Below, piece after piece: positions 1 through 6,188 of a DNA stretch of 7,729 bases. Source of the DNA: Thermoanaerobaculia bacterium (lineage in GTDB: Bacteria > Acidobacteriota > Thermoanaerobaculia > UBA5066). Location: assembly GCA_017999215.1 (NCBI GenBank), contig JAGOBQ010000190.1:1-7729 (forward strand). The letters run 5' to 3'. The notes under the pieces are model-generated. The model worked only from the letters and a program-made list of their open reading frames with translations, was not told the DNA's origin and searched no databases. Positions within the stretch are counted from its first letter, which is position 1. Each line of letters begins with the position of its first letter. Position numbers and translations under genes: made by a program.

Positions 1-663
1 GCGCGGCGTGCGGCGGGCGAGCCGCTCCAGTACCTCCTCGGCGAGTGGGAGTTCCTCGGCCGGACGTTCCGCGTCGACCCGCGCGCCCTGATCCCCCGGG
101 GCGAGACCGAAGCGATCGTCGAGCTCGCGCGCTCCGCCGCCCCCTCGGCCCGGACGATCCTCGACGGAGGGACCGGGAGCGGCATCCTCGCCGTTTCGCT
201 CGCGCTCGAGCGCCCGGAGGCGCGGGTCGTCGCCGTCGACCGCTCCGAGGCGGCCCTCGCCCTGGCGCGCGCGAACGCCGCGCTCCACGGCGTTTCCGCG
301 CGCGTCTCCTTCGTCGCCTCCGACTGGCTCTCGGCGCTCGCGCGACGCCCCCTCTTCGACCTCGCCGTCGCGAACCCCCCGTACGTCCCGCGCGTCGACG
401 CGCCGCACGTCGAGAAGACGGTCTCCGACCACGAGCCGCACCTCGCCCTCTTCGGCGGCGACGACGGCCTCGATGCGGTCCGCGTCCTCCTCGCCGAGCT
501 CCCGCCGCGCCTCCTCCCGGGCGCGCCGTTCCTCTTCGAGATCGGCTACGGCCAGGCCCGCGAGGTGAGCGGCCTCGTCGAGGCGAGCCCCGCGTTCGCG
601 CTCGAGGACGTCCGCCTCGACGCGGCCGGCATCCCGCGCACCGTCGTCGCCCGCCGCCGCTGA
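1..663 (+). CDS. prmC: Release factor glutamine methyltransferase PrmC (HemK), 3' part
   Basis: This is the C-terminal 220 residues of PrmC, the SAM-dependent enzyme that N5-methylates the Gln of the GGQ motif in class-I release factors RF1 and RF2 in the cytoplasm. Reading frame 1 is open from the window edge to TGA at 661-663. The fragment starts in the linker before the catalytic domain (GEPLQYLLGEWEFLG, about residues 6-20). It continues with LIPRGETE, the SAM-binding DGGTGSG, and the family-diagnostic NPPY at residues 125-128, which binds the substrate glutamine. Family members are about 280 residues, so the N-terminal helical domain of roughly 60 residues lies outside the window. The usual LIPRPETE reads LIPRGETE here, a mild deviation. 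murA follows after 70 bp. In many bacteria prfA precedes prmC, but that cannot be seen here. The identification is firm; the 5' end is missing only because of the window edge. Confidence 0.95.
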   Translation, partial: ARRAAGEPLQYLLGEWEFLGRTFRVDPRALIPRGETEAIVELARSAAPSARTILDGGTGSGILAVSLALERPEARVVAVDRSEAALALARANAALHGVSARVSFVASDWLSALARRPLFDLAVANPPYVPRVDAPHVEKTVSDHEPHLALFGGDDGLDAVRVLLAELPPRLLPGAPFLFEIGYGQAREVSGLVEASPAFALEDVRLDAAGIPRTVVARRR

Positions 664-715
664 AGGAGCCCGACGGCGGAGGCCCCCGCGCCGCCCTTCG
701 CCGGCCCCGGTCGCG

Positions 716-724
716 TACTACACT
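716..724 (+). promoter_or_regulatory. Possible -10 element just upstream of murA
   Basis: The sequence TACTACACT is an AT-rich island in the otherwise GC-rich 70-bp gap between prmC and murA. It contains the -10-like hexamers TACTAC and TACACT. TACACT ends 9 nt before the murA TTG, so a transcript from here would have almost no leader. No ribosome-binding site is seen before the TTG, which agrees with leaderless or near-leaderless initiation. No good -35 box is visible. The rest of the gap (664-733) shows nothing except an AAGGAG right after the prmC stop, with no start codon close behind it. Weak call, from pattern only. Confidence 0.25.
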
Positions 725-733
725 CCCGCCGCT

Positions 734-2017
734 TTGGACGCCTTCCTCGTTTCCGGTCCCTGCCGTCTCTCGGGCACGCTCGCCGTATCCGGCGCGAAGA
801 ACGCGGCCCTCCCCGCCGTCGCCGCGGCGCTCCTCGCCGAGCGCCCCGTCGCGCTCGACCGTATCCCTCCCGTCGCCGACATCCGGACGATGAAGAAGCT
901 CCTCGCCGGGATGGGCGTCGCGATCTCGGGGGAAGCCCCCGGCACCGTCACGCTGGACGCCTCGCGTATCGTCTCGACCGAGGCGCCCTACGACCTCGTC
1001 CGGACGATGCGCGCCTCGATCCTCGTCCTCGGGCCGCTCCTCGCCCGATTCGGCGAGGCCCGCGTCTCCCTCCCGGGCGGCTGCGCCATCGGCGTCCGCC
1101 CCGTCGACCTCCACATCGCCGCGTTCGAGGCGATGGGGGCCCGAATCGCCGTCGAGAAGGGATACATCCACGCGCACGTCTCGCGCGTCGGCCCCGGGCG
1201 CGGACGGCTCACCGGCACGACCGTCCGCTTCCCGCAGGTCACCGTCACCGGGACGGAGAACGTCCTCCTCGCGGCCACGCTCGCGCACGGGACGACGACG
1301 ATCGAGAACGCGGCCCGCGAGCCGGAGGTCACCGATCTCGCGGCGCTCCTCGTCTCGATGGGGGCACGCATCTCGGGCGCGGGGACGGAGACGATCGTCG
1401 TCGAAGGGGTCGCGGCCCTCGGCGGGACGCCTTCGCCGCACGCCGTCCTCGCCGACCGCATCGAGGCGGGGACGTACGCCGCCGCCGCCGCGATCACCGG
1501 GGGCGACGTCACGCTCGCGGGGGCGCGCGAGGAGGACCTCCCCGCCTTCGTCGCGGCCCTGCGCGCGGCCGGCGCCGACGTCGAATCGACGGGCGCGGGC
1601 CTCCGCGTCCGGCGAAGCGGCACCCTGCGCGCCGTCGACGTCGAGACCGCGCCCCACCCCGGCTACCCGACCGACCTGCAGGCGCAGTGGATGGCGCTGA
1701 TGACCCAGGCCGAGGGGACCTCGCACATCGTCGAGACGATCTTCGAGAACCGCTTCCTCCACGCCGCCGAGCTGGTGCGGCTCGGCGCGAGCATCCGCGT
1801 CGACGGGCGCACGGCCGTCGTCGCCGGCCCCGCGCGGCTCGAGGGGGCCACCGTGACCGCCTCCGACCTCCGCGCCTCCGCCGCTCTCGTCCTCGCCGCG
1901 CTCGTCGCCGAGGGGGAGACGCTCGTGCGGCGCATCTACCACCTCGACCGGGGCTACGCCGCGATGGAAGAGAAGCTCTCCTCCCTCGGCGCCCGGGTCG
2001 CGCGCGTCTCGGGGTGA
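734..2017 (+). CDS. murA: UDP-N-acetylglucosamine 1-carboxyvinyltransferase MurA
   Basis: MurA transfers enolpyruvate from PEP to the 3'-OH of UDP-GlcNAc, the first committed step of cytoplasmic peptidoglycan precursor synthesis. The protein is full length (427 residues; E. coli 419) with the two-domain inside-out barrel layout of EPSP-synthase-like enzymes. Visible landmarks are SGAKNAALP with catalytic Lys22, the TMRAS arginine at 93, the flexible-loop PGGCAIGVRPVDLH with Cys117, ADRIEAGTY near 240, YPTDLQAQ with the general-base Asp314, FENRFLH, and RRIYHLDRGY with Arg400. Because Cys117 is present, the enzyme is expected to be fosfomycin-sensitive; Cys-to-Asp variants are resistant. The TTG start is supported because MDAFLVSGPCRLSG aligns residue for residue with the E. 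coli N-terminus. There is no Shine-Dalgarno. The stop overlaps the GTG of the lytic transglycosylase gene, suggesting coupled translation. Confidence 0.97.
   Translation: MDAFLVSGPCRLSGTLAVSGAKNAALPAVAAALLAERPVALDRIPPVADIRTMKKLLAGMGVAISGEAPGTVTLDASRIVSTEAPYDLVRTMRASILVLGPLLARFGEARVSLPGGCAIGVRPVDLHIAAFEAMGARIAVEKGYIHAHVSRVGPGRGRLTGTTVRFPQVTVTGTENVLLAATLAHGTTTIENAAREPEVTDLAALLVSMGARISGAGTETIVVEGVAALGGTPSPHAVLADRIEAGTYAAAAAITGGDVTLAGAREEDLPAFVAALRAAGADVESTGAGLRVRRSGTLRAVDVETAPHPGYPTDLQAQWMALMTQAEGTSHIVETIFENRFLHAAELVRLGASIRVDGRTAVVAGPARLEGATVTASDLRASAALVLAALVAEGETLVRRIYHLDRGYAAMEEKLSSLGARVARVSG
2011..2017 (+). promoter_or_regulatory. Shine-Dalgarno-like GGGGTGA for an alternative transglycosylase start
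   Basis: GGGGTGA resembles the GAGGTGA end of a full Shine-Dalgarno, with one G·U wobble, and lies 5 nt before GTG at 2023. The spacing equals that of the strong site of the chaperone gene (GGAGGTGA, 5 nt, ATG). It favours the GTG at 2023 over the one at 2014 as the start of the transglycosylase. The same bases encode the end of MurA and its stop, so the match may be fortuitous. Confidence 0.35.
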
Positions 2018-4449
2018 CCGGCGTGCGGGGCGGCGCCCGGGTCGCGGCCCTCGCCGGCGCGCTCCTCGTCGCCGGGGCCGCGCCCGCCCGCGCTTCCGGC
2101 CCGACCTCCGAGCCGGCCGTTCCCGCCGCCCGCCCGGCCGCGTCGGCCGACCTCTCTCCCGAGGCCCTCCGCCTCCTCGAGCGCGAGGCGGCCGAGGCGG
2201 CCCGCGCCGAGGACTGGGTCGACGTCCTGGCCCATCTCAACGAGATCCACCGGCGCGCTCCGGCCCGTTATGCCGACGGCCGTTTCGAGTTCCTCGCGGC
2301 AAAGGCCCTCGCTGGCCTCGGGCGGATCGACGAGGCCCTCGTACGCTTCGAGCGCTTCAGTTCGCCGGGAGACCTCTTCGACGTCCCGTCCCGCCTCGCC
2401 GCCGCGCGCCTGCGCTTCGGAAAGGGGAACGGGACCGAGGCGCTCGACCTTCTCCTCCCGCTCCTCCAGCGGAAGGAGGGCGCCATCTCCCGCCGGGCCC
2501 TCCGGACCGCCCTCGACGCCCTCGAGACGCGCTTCGACGCCGCCGCTCTCGCCCGTCTCGTCGCGGCCCGGCCGCAGACCCCTCCTCGCGAACGGCGCCG
2601 GCTCCAGGCCCTCCGGGCCGAGGCGCTCGAGCGCGAGGGAGCGACCGGCGAGGCGGCGGCGCTGCGGCTCTCTCTCCTGGCCGAAGGGCGCCGAGACGAC
2701 GCGGCCGCGGCCCTCCTCGCGCGCGAGCTCGCGGGGCGAACCCCGTCCGACCTCCCCGGAGCGACGCTCCGCCTCCTCGTCGACACCGCCCGTTCGCAGC
2801 GGGACCTCGAGCTGGCCGAGCGGCTCGCCGCCGAGCGCGAGATGCGCGCCCTCGCCGGAGCCGACGCCGCCGAGACGGCCGTCGCCCGCTTCGACCTCGC
2901 GCGGCTCCGCGGCTCGCGCGGACGCTTCGCCGAAGCGGCGAGCGGCTTCTCGACGCTCCTCGCCTCCCTGCCGAAGCAGCACCGTCCGCCGGCCCGGAAG
3001 GGAGACGACTCCTTCGGGACCGCGGCGTTCGCCGGGCGCGTCCGCTTCAACCTCGGCGCGATGAAGGAGAAGCTGGGCGACCTGGACGGCGCCGTCGAGG
3101 AGTTCCGGCGCGTCGAGGCCGGAGGCGCCGGCCCGGTCGGCCTCTCCGTTCTCCAGCGGGCCCGGCTCGAGATCCGGCGCGGGAACCTCGGCCGGGCCGA
3201 GGAGCTCCTGCTCCGTCCCTCGATCGCGCTCGAGCCGGGCCGGGTCGAGGCGCTCCTCCTCCTCGTCGAGCGGCGCGCCCAGTCGGGCGACGGCGCCGGG
3301 GCTGCCCGAGCCCTCGCGCCCGTCACCGTCCTCGCGAAGTCACGCCGCCTGCCGGAGCCGTGGCTCTCCGAGCTCCCGTTCTGGACGGGTCTCGTCGCCC
3401 GCACCCGGGGCGACACTGCGACCGCCCTGTCGCAGTGGGCCGCCCTCCTCGCCGCTGACCCCGGCTCCTTCGCCGCGGAGCGGGCCCTCGCCCGGATCGC
3501 CGAGCTTCCCGTCGCGGTCCGCGAGCGGTTCGTCGCGTCGGCCCGCGCCGACGGCCGGCGCCTCCTCCGATCCGGGAAGGCCGCGGAGGCGAAGGACCGG
3601 CTCCTCCCGGCCGCCGCTCTCGGCGACGCGGAGGCGAAGGAGGCCCTCCGCGAGGCCTACCGCGCGCTCCCGCGATACGCCGACGTCCTCCTCGCGCCGG
3701 AGCTCCCCGACGAGTCGCTCCCGGACCTCTGCGGCGACGCCGCGGCCTGCCGCCTCCTCCAGCTCGGCCTCGCCGAGGACGCGGAGCCGATCGTCCGGGA
3801 GGCCCGCCGCCTCGACACCCTTCTCGGGAGCCTCGTCGCGGCCCGACTCGCGGAGGACGCCGGCGCCGGCCCCGCCGCGCTCGAGGCGGCCGAGGCGGTC
3901 TCCCGCAAGGTCCCTCGGGACTTCCTCCTCGAGCTCGCCCCGCGGACGATCCGCCGGGGCCTCGCGCCCCGCCCCTTCGACCGGCTCGTCGCACAGGCGG
4001 CCGCCGAGCTCGGCGTCCCGCGAGACCTCCTCTACGCCGTCATGCGCCAGGAGAGCCGGTTCGACCGCGAGGCCGCCTCCCCGGCCGCCGCACGCGGCCT
4101 GATGCAGCTCACGCTTCCCGCCGCGGGCGAAGCCGCTCGCGAGCTGAACGAGGCGCCCCCCGCCTACTCCGACCTCTACGACCCCGCCCGCTCGATCCGT
4201 CTCGGCGCACAGACGCTCCGCACGCTCCTCGACCGCTTCGACGGCGACGCCACCCGCGCCACCTCGGGCTACAACGCCGGGGCGGGACAGACCGTCCTCT
4301 GGAGCGGCGGAAGCGACCGGCCGGCGGAGGCGCTCCTGGCCGCGATCAGCTACGCCGAGACCCGGACCTACGTGAGGCGTGTCCTCGCGAACCGGCGCGC
4401 CTACCGGCTCGCGCTTCCGGAGGCCGAGGCGATCGGCGGGCGACGGTAG
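2014..4449 (+). CDS. Periplasmic TPR-rich soluble lytic murein transglycosylase (Slt family)
   Basis: This enzyme is predicted to cleave the MurNAc-GlcNAc glycosidic bond of peptidoglycan non-hydrolytically, leaving 1,6-anhydroMurNAc. GTG at 2014 gives 811 residues and a 4-nt GTGA overlap with the murA stop. GTG at 2023 is an alternative with a better Shine-Dalgarno. The N-terminus (Arg residues, an Ala/Leu/Val-rich stretch, then APARA/SG near residue 28) is a signal peptide without a lipobox. Residues about 45-640 are Ala/Leu/Arg-rich helical repeats of TPR type, like the superhelical doughnut of Slt70. The catalytic domain begins near 665, with Glu680 in MRQESRFD as the catalytic acid, GLMQL at 695-699, GYNAG at 752-756, and ETRTYV with Glu782 and Tyr786. 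E. coli Slt70 is 645 residues, so the repeat region is longer here. The only two cysteines, 573 and 579, could form a disulfide. The family assignment is firm; the substrate detail is inferred. Confidence 0.92.
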   Translation: MTGVRGGARVAALAGALLVAGAAPARASGPTSEPAVPAARPAASADLSPEALRLLEREAAEAARAEDWVDVLAHLNEIHRRAPARYADGRFEFLAAKALAGLGRIDEALVRFERFSSPGDLFDVPSRLAAARLRFGKGNGTEALDLLLPLLQRKEGAISRRALRTALDALETRFDAAALARLVAARPQTPPRERRRLQALRAEALEREGATGEAAALRLSLLAEGRRDDAAAALLARELAGRTPSDLPGATLRLLVDTARSQRDLELAERLAAEREMRALAGADAAETAVARFDLARLRGSRGRFAEAASGFSTLLASLPKQHRPPARKGDDSFGTAAFAGRVRFNLGAMKEKLGDLDGAVEEFRRVEAGGAGPVGLSVLQRARLEIRRGNLGRAEELLLRPSIALEPGRVEALLLLVERRAQSGDGAGAARALAPVTVLAKSRRLPEPWLSELPFWTGLVARTRGDTATALSQWAALLAADPGSFAAERALARIAELPVAVRERFVASARADGRRLLRSGKAAEAKDRLLPAAALGDAEAKEALREAYRALPRYADVLLAPELPDESLPDLCGDAAACRLLQLGLAEDAEPIVREARRLDTLLGSLVAARLAEDAGAGPAALEAAEAVSRKVPRDFLLELAPRTIRRGLAPRPFDRLVAQAAAELGVPRDLLYAVMRQESRFDREAASPAAARGLMQLTLPAAGEAARELNEAPPAYSDLYDPARSIRLGAQTLRTLLDRFDGDATRATSGYNAGAGQTVLWSGGSDRPAEALLAAISYAETRTYVRRVLANRRAYRLALPEAEAIGGRR

Positions 4450-5069
4450 ACGAGGATCCGCGTCTTCTCGCGGAGCCCGGCCGTCCACTTCTCGACCTCC
4501 TCGTTCAGAAGCCGCTCGCGGAGGAGCTCGCGCAGCTGGTCCTGCACCTCGCCGAAGGGCGGGAGGGCGGTCAGGCCACGGCTCTCGGCCACCGCCCGGA
4601 ACGGGCCGTCGTAGAACTCGCGCATTGCCGGCTCGGTCACCCTCACGGTCGGAAGGAGCCTCTCGCGCGCGTAGCTCTCGAGCGCCATCCCCCGCCGGAT
4701 CCAGCCCTTCACCTCGTCTCGGCTCGTGCGGGCCCGCTCGAGCGCCCGATCGAACGGCTCCCGGGTCCCGGCCTCGTAGCGTGCGGCGATCTCGTCGAGC
4801 CGAGCGTCGACCTCGGCCGGGTCGGGCTCGAGGCCCGTCAGGAGACGCAGCTCCTTCTCCCGAAGGAGCTCGACGACCCTCAGGTCGAGGAGCCGGTCGC
4901 GGTAGGCGAGCTCGGCCTCTCCCTCGCGCCGGGGCAGGAACCCGATCGCCGCCAGGCGCGAGACCTCGCCCTCGAGGACGATCTCGTCGCCGACGACCGC
5001 CGCGATCCGGTCGAGCGTCACCGCCGGCCCCGTCGCCCCCGCCACCGCCAGCACCACCCCCGCGATCAT
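4401..5069 (-). CDS. SurA-like periplasmic chaperone lacking parvulin (PPIase) domains
   Basis: The 222-residue product is a candidate exported folding or outer-membrane-protein chaperone. It opens with a short hydrophobic segment (IAGVVLAVAGATGPA, about residues 2-16), a probable signal sequence without the usual basic residues. LDRIAAVVGDEIVLEGEV (19-36) is the hallmark start of the SurA N-terminal domain. Helices about 55-140 fit the rest of that domain. After VTEPAMREFYD comes a short linker, and FGEVQDQLRELLRERLLNEEVEKW (172-195) with REKTRILVY matches the C-terminal SurA helix and strand. No PpiC/parvulin domain lies between them, whereas E. coli SurA (428 residues) has two. GTG at 5078 is also in frame, but it overlaps the GGAGGTGA Shine-Dalgarno, so ATG at 5069 is preferred. 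An in-frame TAG at 5088-5090 rules out longer starts. The last 49 bp overlap the convergent transglycosylase. The family call is good; function is inferred. Confidence 0.8.
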   Translation of the reverse strand: MIAGVVLAVAGATGPAVTLDRIAAVVGDEIVLEGEVSRLAAIGFLPRREGEAELAYRDRLLDLRVVELLREKELRLLTGLEPDPAEVDARLDEIAARYEAGTREPFDRALERARTSRDEVKGWIRRGMALESYARERLLPTVRVTEPAMREFYDGPFRAVAESRGLTALPPFGEVQDQLRELLRERLLNEEVEKWTAGLREKTRILVYRRPPIASASGSASR

Positions 5070-5074
5070 CCCGT

Positions 5075-5082
5075 TCACCTCC
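5075..5082 (-). promoter_or_regulatory. Strong Shine-Dalgarno of the SurA-like gene
   Basis: Read on the - strand, GGAGGTGA matches eight consecutive bases of the canonical complement to the 16S rRNA 3' end and lies 5 nt before ATG at 5069. It decides the start, because the alternative GTG (5076-5078) is part of this site. It is the only unambiguous Shine-Dalgarno in the window. Confidence 0.75.
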
Positions 5083-5092
5083 CCATCCTACC

Positions 5093-5230
5093 GAAAGGAT
5101 GGGGTCAGGTCCGTTTTCCGTTGAAAGCGCGAGCGAGGGAAAAGACGGGGTCAGGTCCGTTTTCCGTTGGAAACCAGGGAACGGGAAAAGACGGGGTCAG
5201 GTCCGTTTTCCGTTGGAAGCGCGAGCGAGG
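5093..5230. repeat. Three tandem 46-bp units with a palindromic core (REP-like array)
   Basis: Three units sit at an exact 46-bp period (5093, 5139, 5185). Each has a 30-nt block (GAAARGAY, then GGGGTCAGGTCC, then GTTTTCCGTT) and a 16-nt tail. Blocks 2 and 3 are identical; block 1 differs at two bases. Tails 1 and 3 differ at one of 16 bases, while tail 2 is clearly different. In units 2 and 3, GGAAAA before the core pairs with TTTTCC inside it (5138-5143 with 5160-5165, and 5184-5189 with 5206-5211), so each can form a hairpin. GACC/GGTC-rich short palindromic repeats of this general look are often REP elements spread by RAYT transposases. That link is an inference, and no transposase is present here. 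The array begins only about 10 bp upstream of the Shine-Dalgarno of the SurA-like gene, so it lies in that gene's leader or promoter. Confidence 0.85.
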
Positions 5231-5242
5231 GGCTCCCCTCGC
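5225..5242. repeat. GC-rich inverted repeat at the array's right edge
   Basis: GCGAGGGG and CCCCTCGC are perfect 8-nt arms separated by CT. Realistic folding leaves about 7 bp around a 4-nt loop. It directly follows and partly overlaps the tail of the third 46-bp unit. It lies between divergent genes and has no U-tract, so it is not a terminator for either. It may be an end of the repeat element or a protein-binding palindrome. Confidence 0.5.
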
Positions 5243-5324
5243 CAGAGGCCACGGCTCGCTCGTCGTTCGGTCATCGAGTCCACGCGCCCGCTGGAGTCCT
5301 CGAGGCCGAGGTCGGACACGCTGG

Positions 5325-5336
5325 TAGCATCACGGC
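5325..5336 (+). promoter_or_regulatory. Candidate leaderless promoter of rsmI (-10 TAGCAT)
   Basis: TAGCAT at 5325-5330 fits the TANNNT -10 pattern, and the rsmI GTG begins 6 nt later, which is where transcription would normally start. No Shine-Dalgarno precedes the GTG. The TAG of the hexamer is an in-frame stop, so no longer rsmI start can exist. Together these suggest a leaderless mRNA. No clear -35 box is seen in the 20 bp upstream; an 8-bp palindrome CCTCGAGG lies at 5298-5305. Confidence 0.45.
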
Positions 5337-6188
5337 GTGACGTCCCCTCCCGGCGCCCCGGGACGGCTCCTCGTCGTCGCGACTCCGATCGGCAACCTCG
5401 AGGACCTCTCGCCCCGTGCCCTGACCGCGCTCCGCGACGCAACGCTCGTCCTCTGCGAGGACACGCGGCGGACCGGGAACCTCTTCGCGCGGCACGGCCT
5501 GACGACGCCCCGCGTCTCCTGTCACGAGCACAACGAGTTCCGCCGCATCCCCGAGGTGCTCGAGCGCCTCGCCGCGGGCGAGACGCTCGCCCTGGTGTCC
5601 GACGCGGGGACACCCGGCGTCTCCGACCCGGGGCGCCTCCTCGCGGCCGCGGCCGCCGACGCCGGCTATCGGGTCGAGCCGGTCGCCGGCCCCTCTGCCG
5701 TCGCCGCGCTCCTCTCGATCTCGGGTTTTCCGGCCGTCCCCTACTCCTTCCTCGGGTTCCCTCCCTCGCGCCGCGGCGAGCGCGCGCGCTGGTACGCCCG
5801 CTTCGCGGCGCGCGACGAGACGCGAGTCCTCTTCGAGTCCCCCTTCCGCGTCGTCGAGTCGCTCCGCGAGATGGCCGCCGCCTGGGGCGACCCGAAGGTC
5901 TGCCTCGGACGCGAGCTGACGAAGATGCACGAGGAGGTCCTTCGCGGCTCCGCCTCCGCCGTCGCCGGGCTCCTCTCGCGCCGTCCCGGCGTCAAGGGAG
6001 AGATCGCGATCGCCGCCGCTCCGGCCGTCGAGGGTGCGGCACGCGAAACGTCGGCCCCGGAGAGCTGCGTCGTTTCGGACGAGATCGAGGACCCCGCCGG
6101 CGGCCCGGTCCCGGACGATCCGGACGACCCCGACCATCCCAACGATTCCGACGGTCCCAACCGTACCGAGTCTCCCAGCCGCGAATGA
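5337..6188 (+). CDS. rsmI: 16S rRNA (cytidine1402-2'-O)-methyltransferase RsmI
   Basis: RsmI uses SAM to 2'-O-methylate C1402 in helix 44 of 16S rRNA, at the ribosomal P site, tuning decoding fidelity. The 283-residue protein shows the tetrapyrrole-methylase-fold signatures of the family: VATPIGNL at 14-21, CEDTR at 40-44, VSDAGTPGVSDPG at 87-99, ESPFR at 167-171, and GRELTKMHEE at 191-200. The catalytic fold ends near residue 228 (KGEIAIAAAP). Beyond it, the C-terminal helical part found in E. coli RsmI (286 residues) is not recognisable. Its place is taken by an acidic, Pro/Asp-rich tail built from 9-nt repeats. GTG at 5337 is the only usable start before the first motif, because an in-frame TAG lies 12 nt upstream. 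The stop overlaps the ATG of the ABC ATPase gene (ATGA), so the two are probably co-translated. Confidence 0.93.
   Translation: MTSPPGAPGRLLVVATPIGNLEDLSPRALTALRDATLVLCEDTRRTGNLFARHGLTTPRVSCHEHNEFRRIPEVLERLAAGETLALVSDAGTPGVSDPGRLLAAAAADAGYRVEPVAGPSAVAALLSISGFPAVPYSFLGFPPSRRGERARWYARFAARDETRVLFESPFRVVESLREMAAAWGDPKVCLGRELTKMHEEVLRGSASAVAGLLSRRPGVKGEIAIAAAPAVEGAARETSAPESCVVSDEIEDPAGGPVPDDPDDPDHPNDSDGPNRTESPSRE
6114..6167 (+). repeat. Six degenerate 9-nt repeats coding the Asp/Pro-rich RsmI tail
   Basis: Six consecutive in-frame units follow the consensus GACGATCCC: GACGATCCG, GACGACCCC, GACCATCCC, AACGATTCC, GACGGTCCC and AACCGTACC. They encode a [D/N]-x-[P/S/T] triplet repeat near the C-terminus of RsmI. 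The pattern suggests repeat expansion followed by point divergence. The segment is likely disordered and surface-exposed. Confidence 0.7.

Noticed and set aside
663..668. AAGGAG after the prmC stop as the murA ribosome-binding site
   Set aside because: It is about 65 nt from the murA TTG, and no other start codon follows at a usable distance.
1687..2013. Upstream extension of the transglycosylase frame into murA
   Set aside because: It is an out-of-frame reading of murA. The signal peptide starts at GTG 2014 or 2023, so the extension is spurious.
2268..3416. Long antisense frames opposite the transglycosylase
   Set aside because: Arg/Ser/Ala-rich composition without motifs, explained by the complement of a GC-rich gene.
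5093..5214. CRISPR-like geometry (30-nt repeats with 16-nt spacers)
   Set aside because: The spacers are too short, the tails after blocks 1 and 3 are almost identical, there are only three repeats, and no cas gene is near.
5225..5242. Rho-independent terminator
   Set aside because: It lies between divergent genes and has no T-tract on either side; the loop is also very tight.
5121..5327. 68-residue + strand reading frame across the repeat array
   Set aside because: The 46-bp period is not a multiple of three, so the units fall in different frames. There is no Shine-Dalgarno and no recognisable protein.
4379..6184. Long + strand open frame running into the ABC ATPase
   Set aside because: It is Arg/Pro/Ser-rich shadow translation through the antisense of the chaperone gene, the repeat array and rsmI. 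The real protein begins at ATG 6185.
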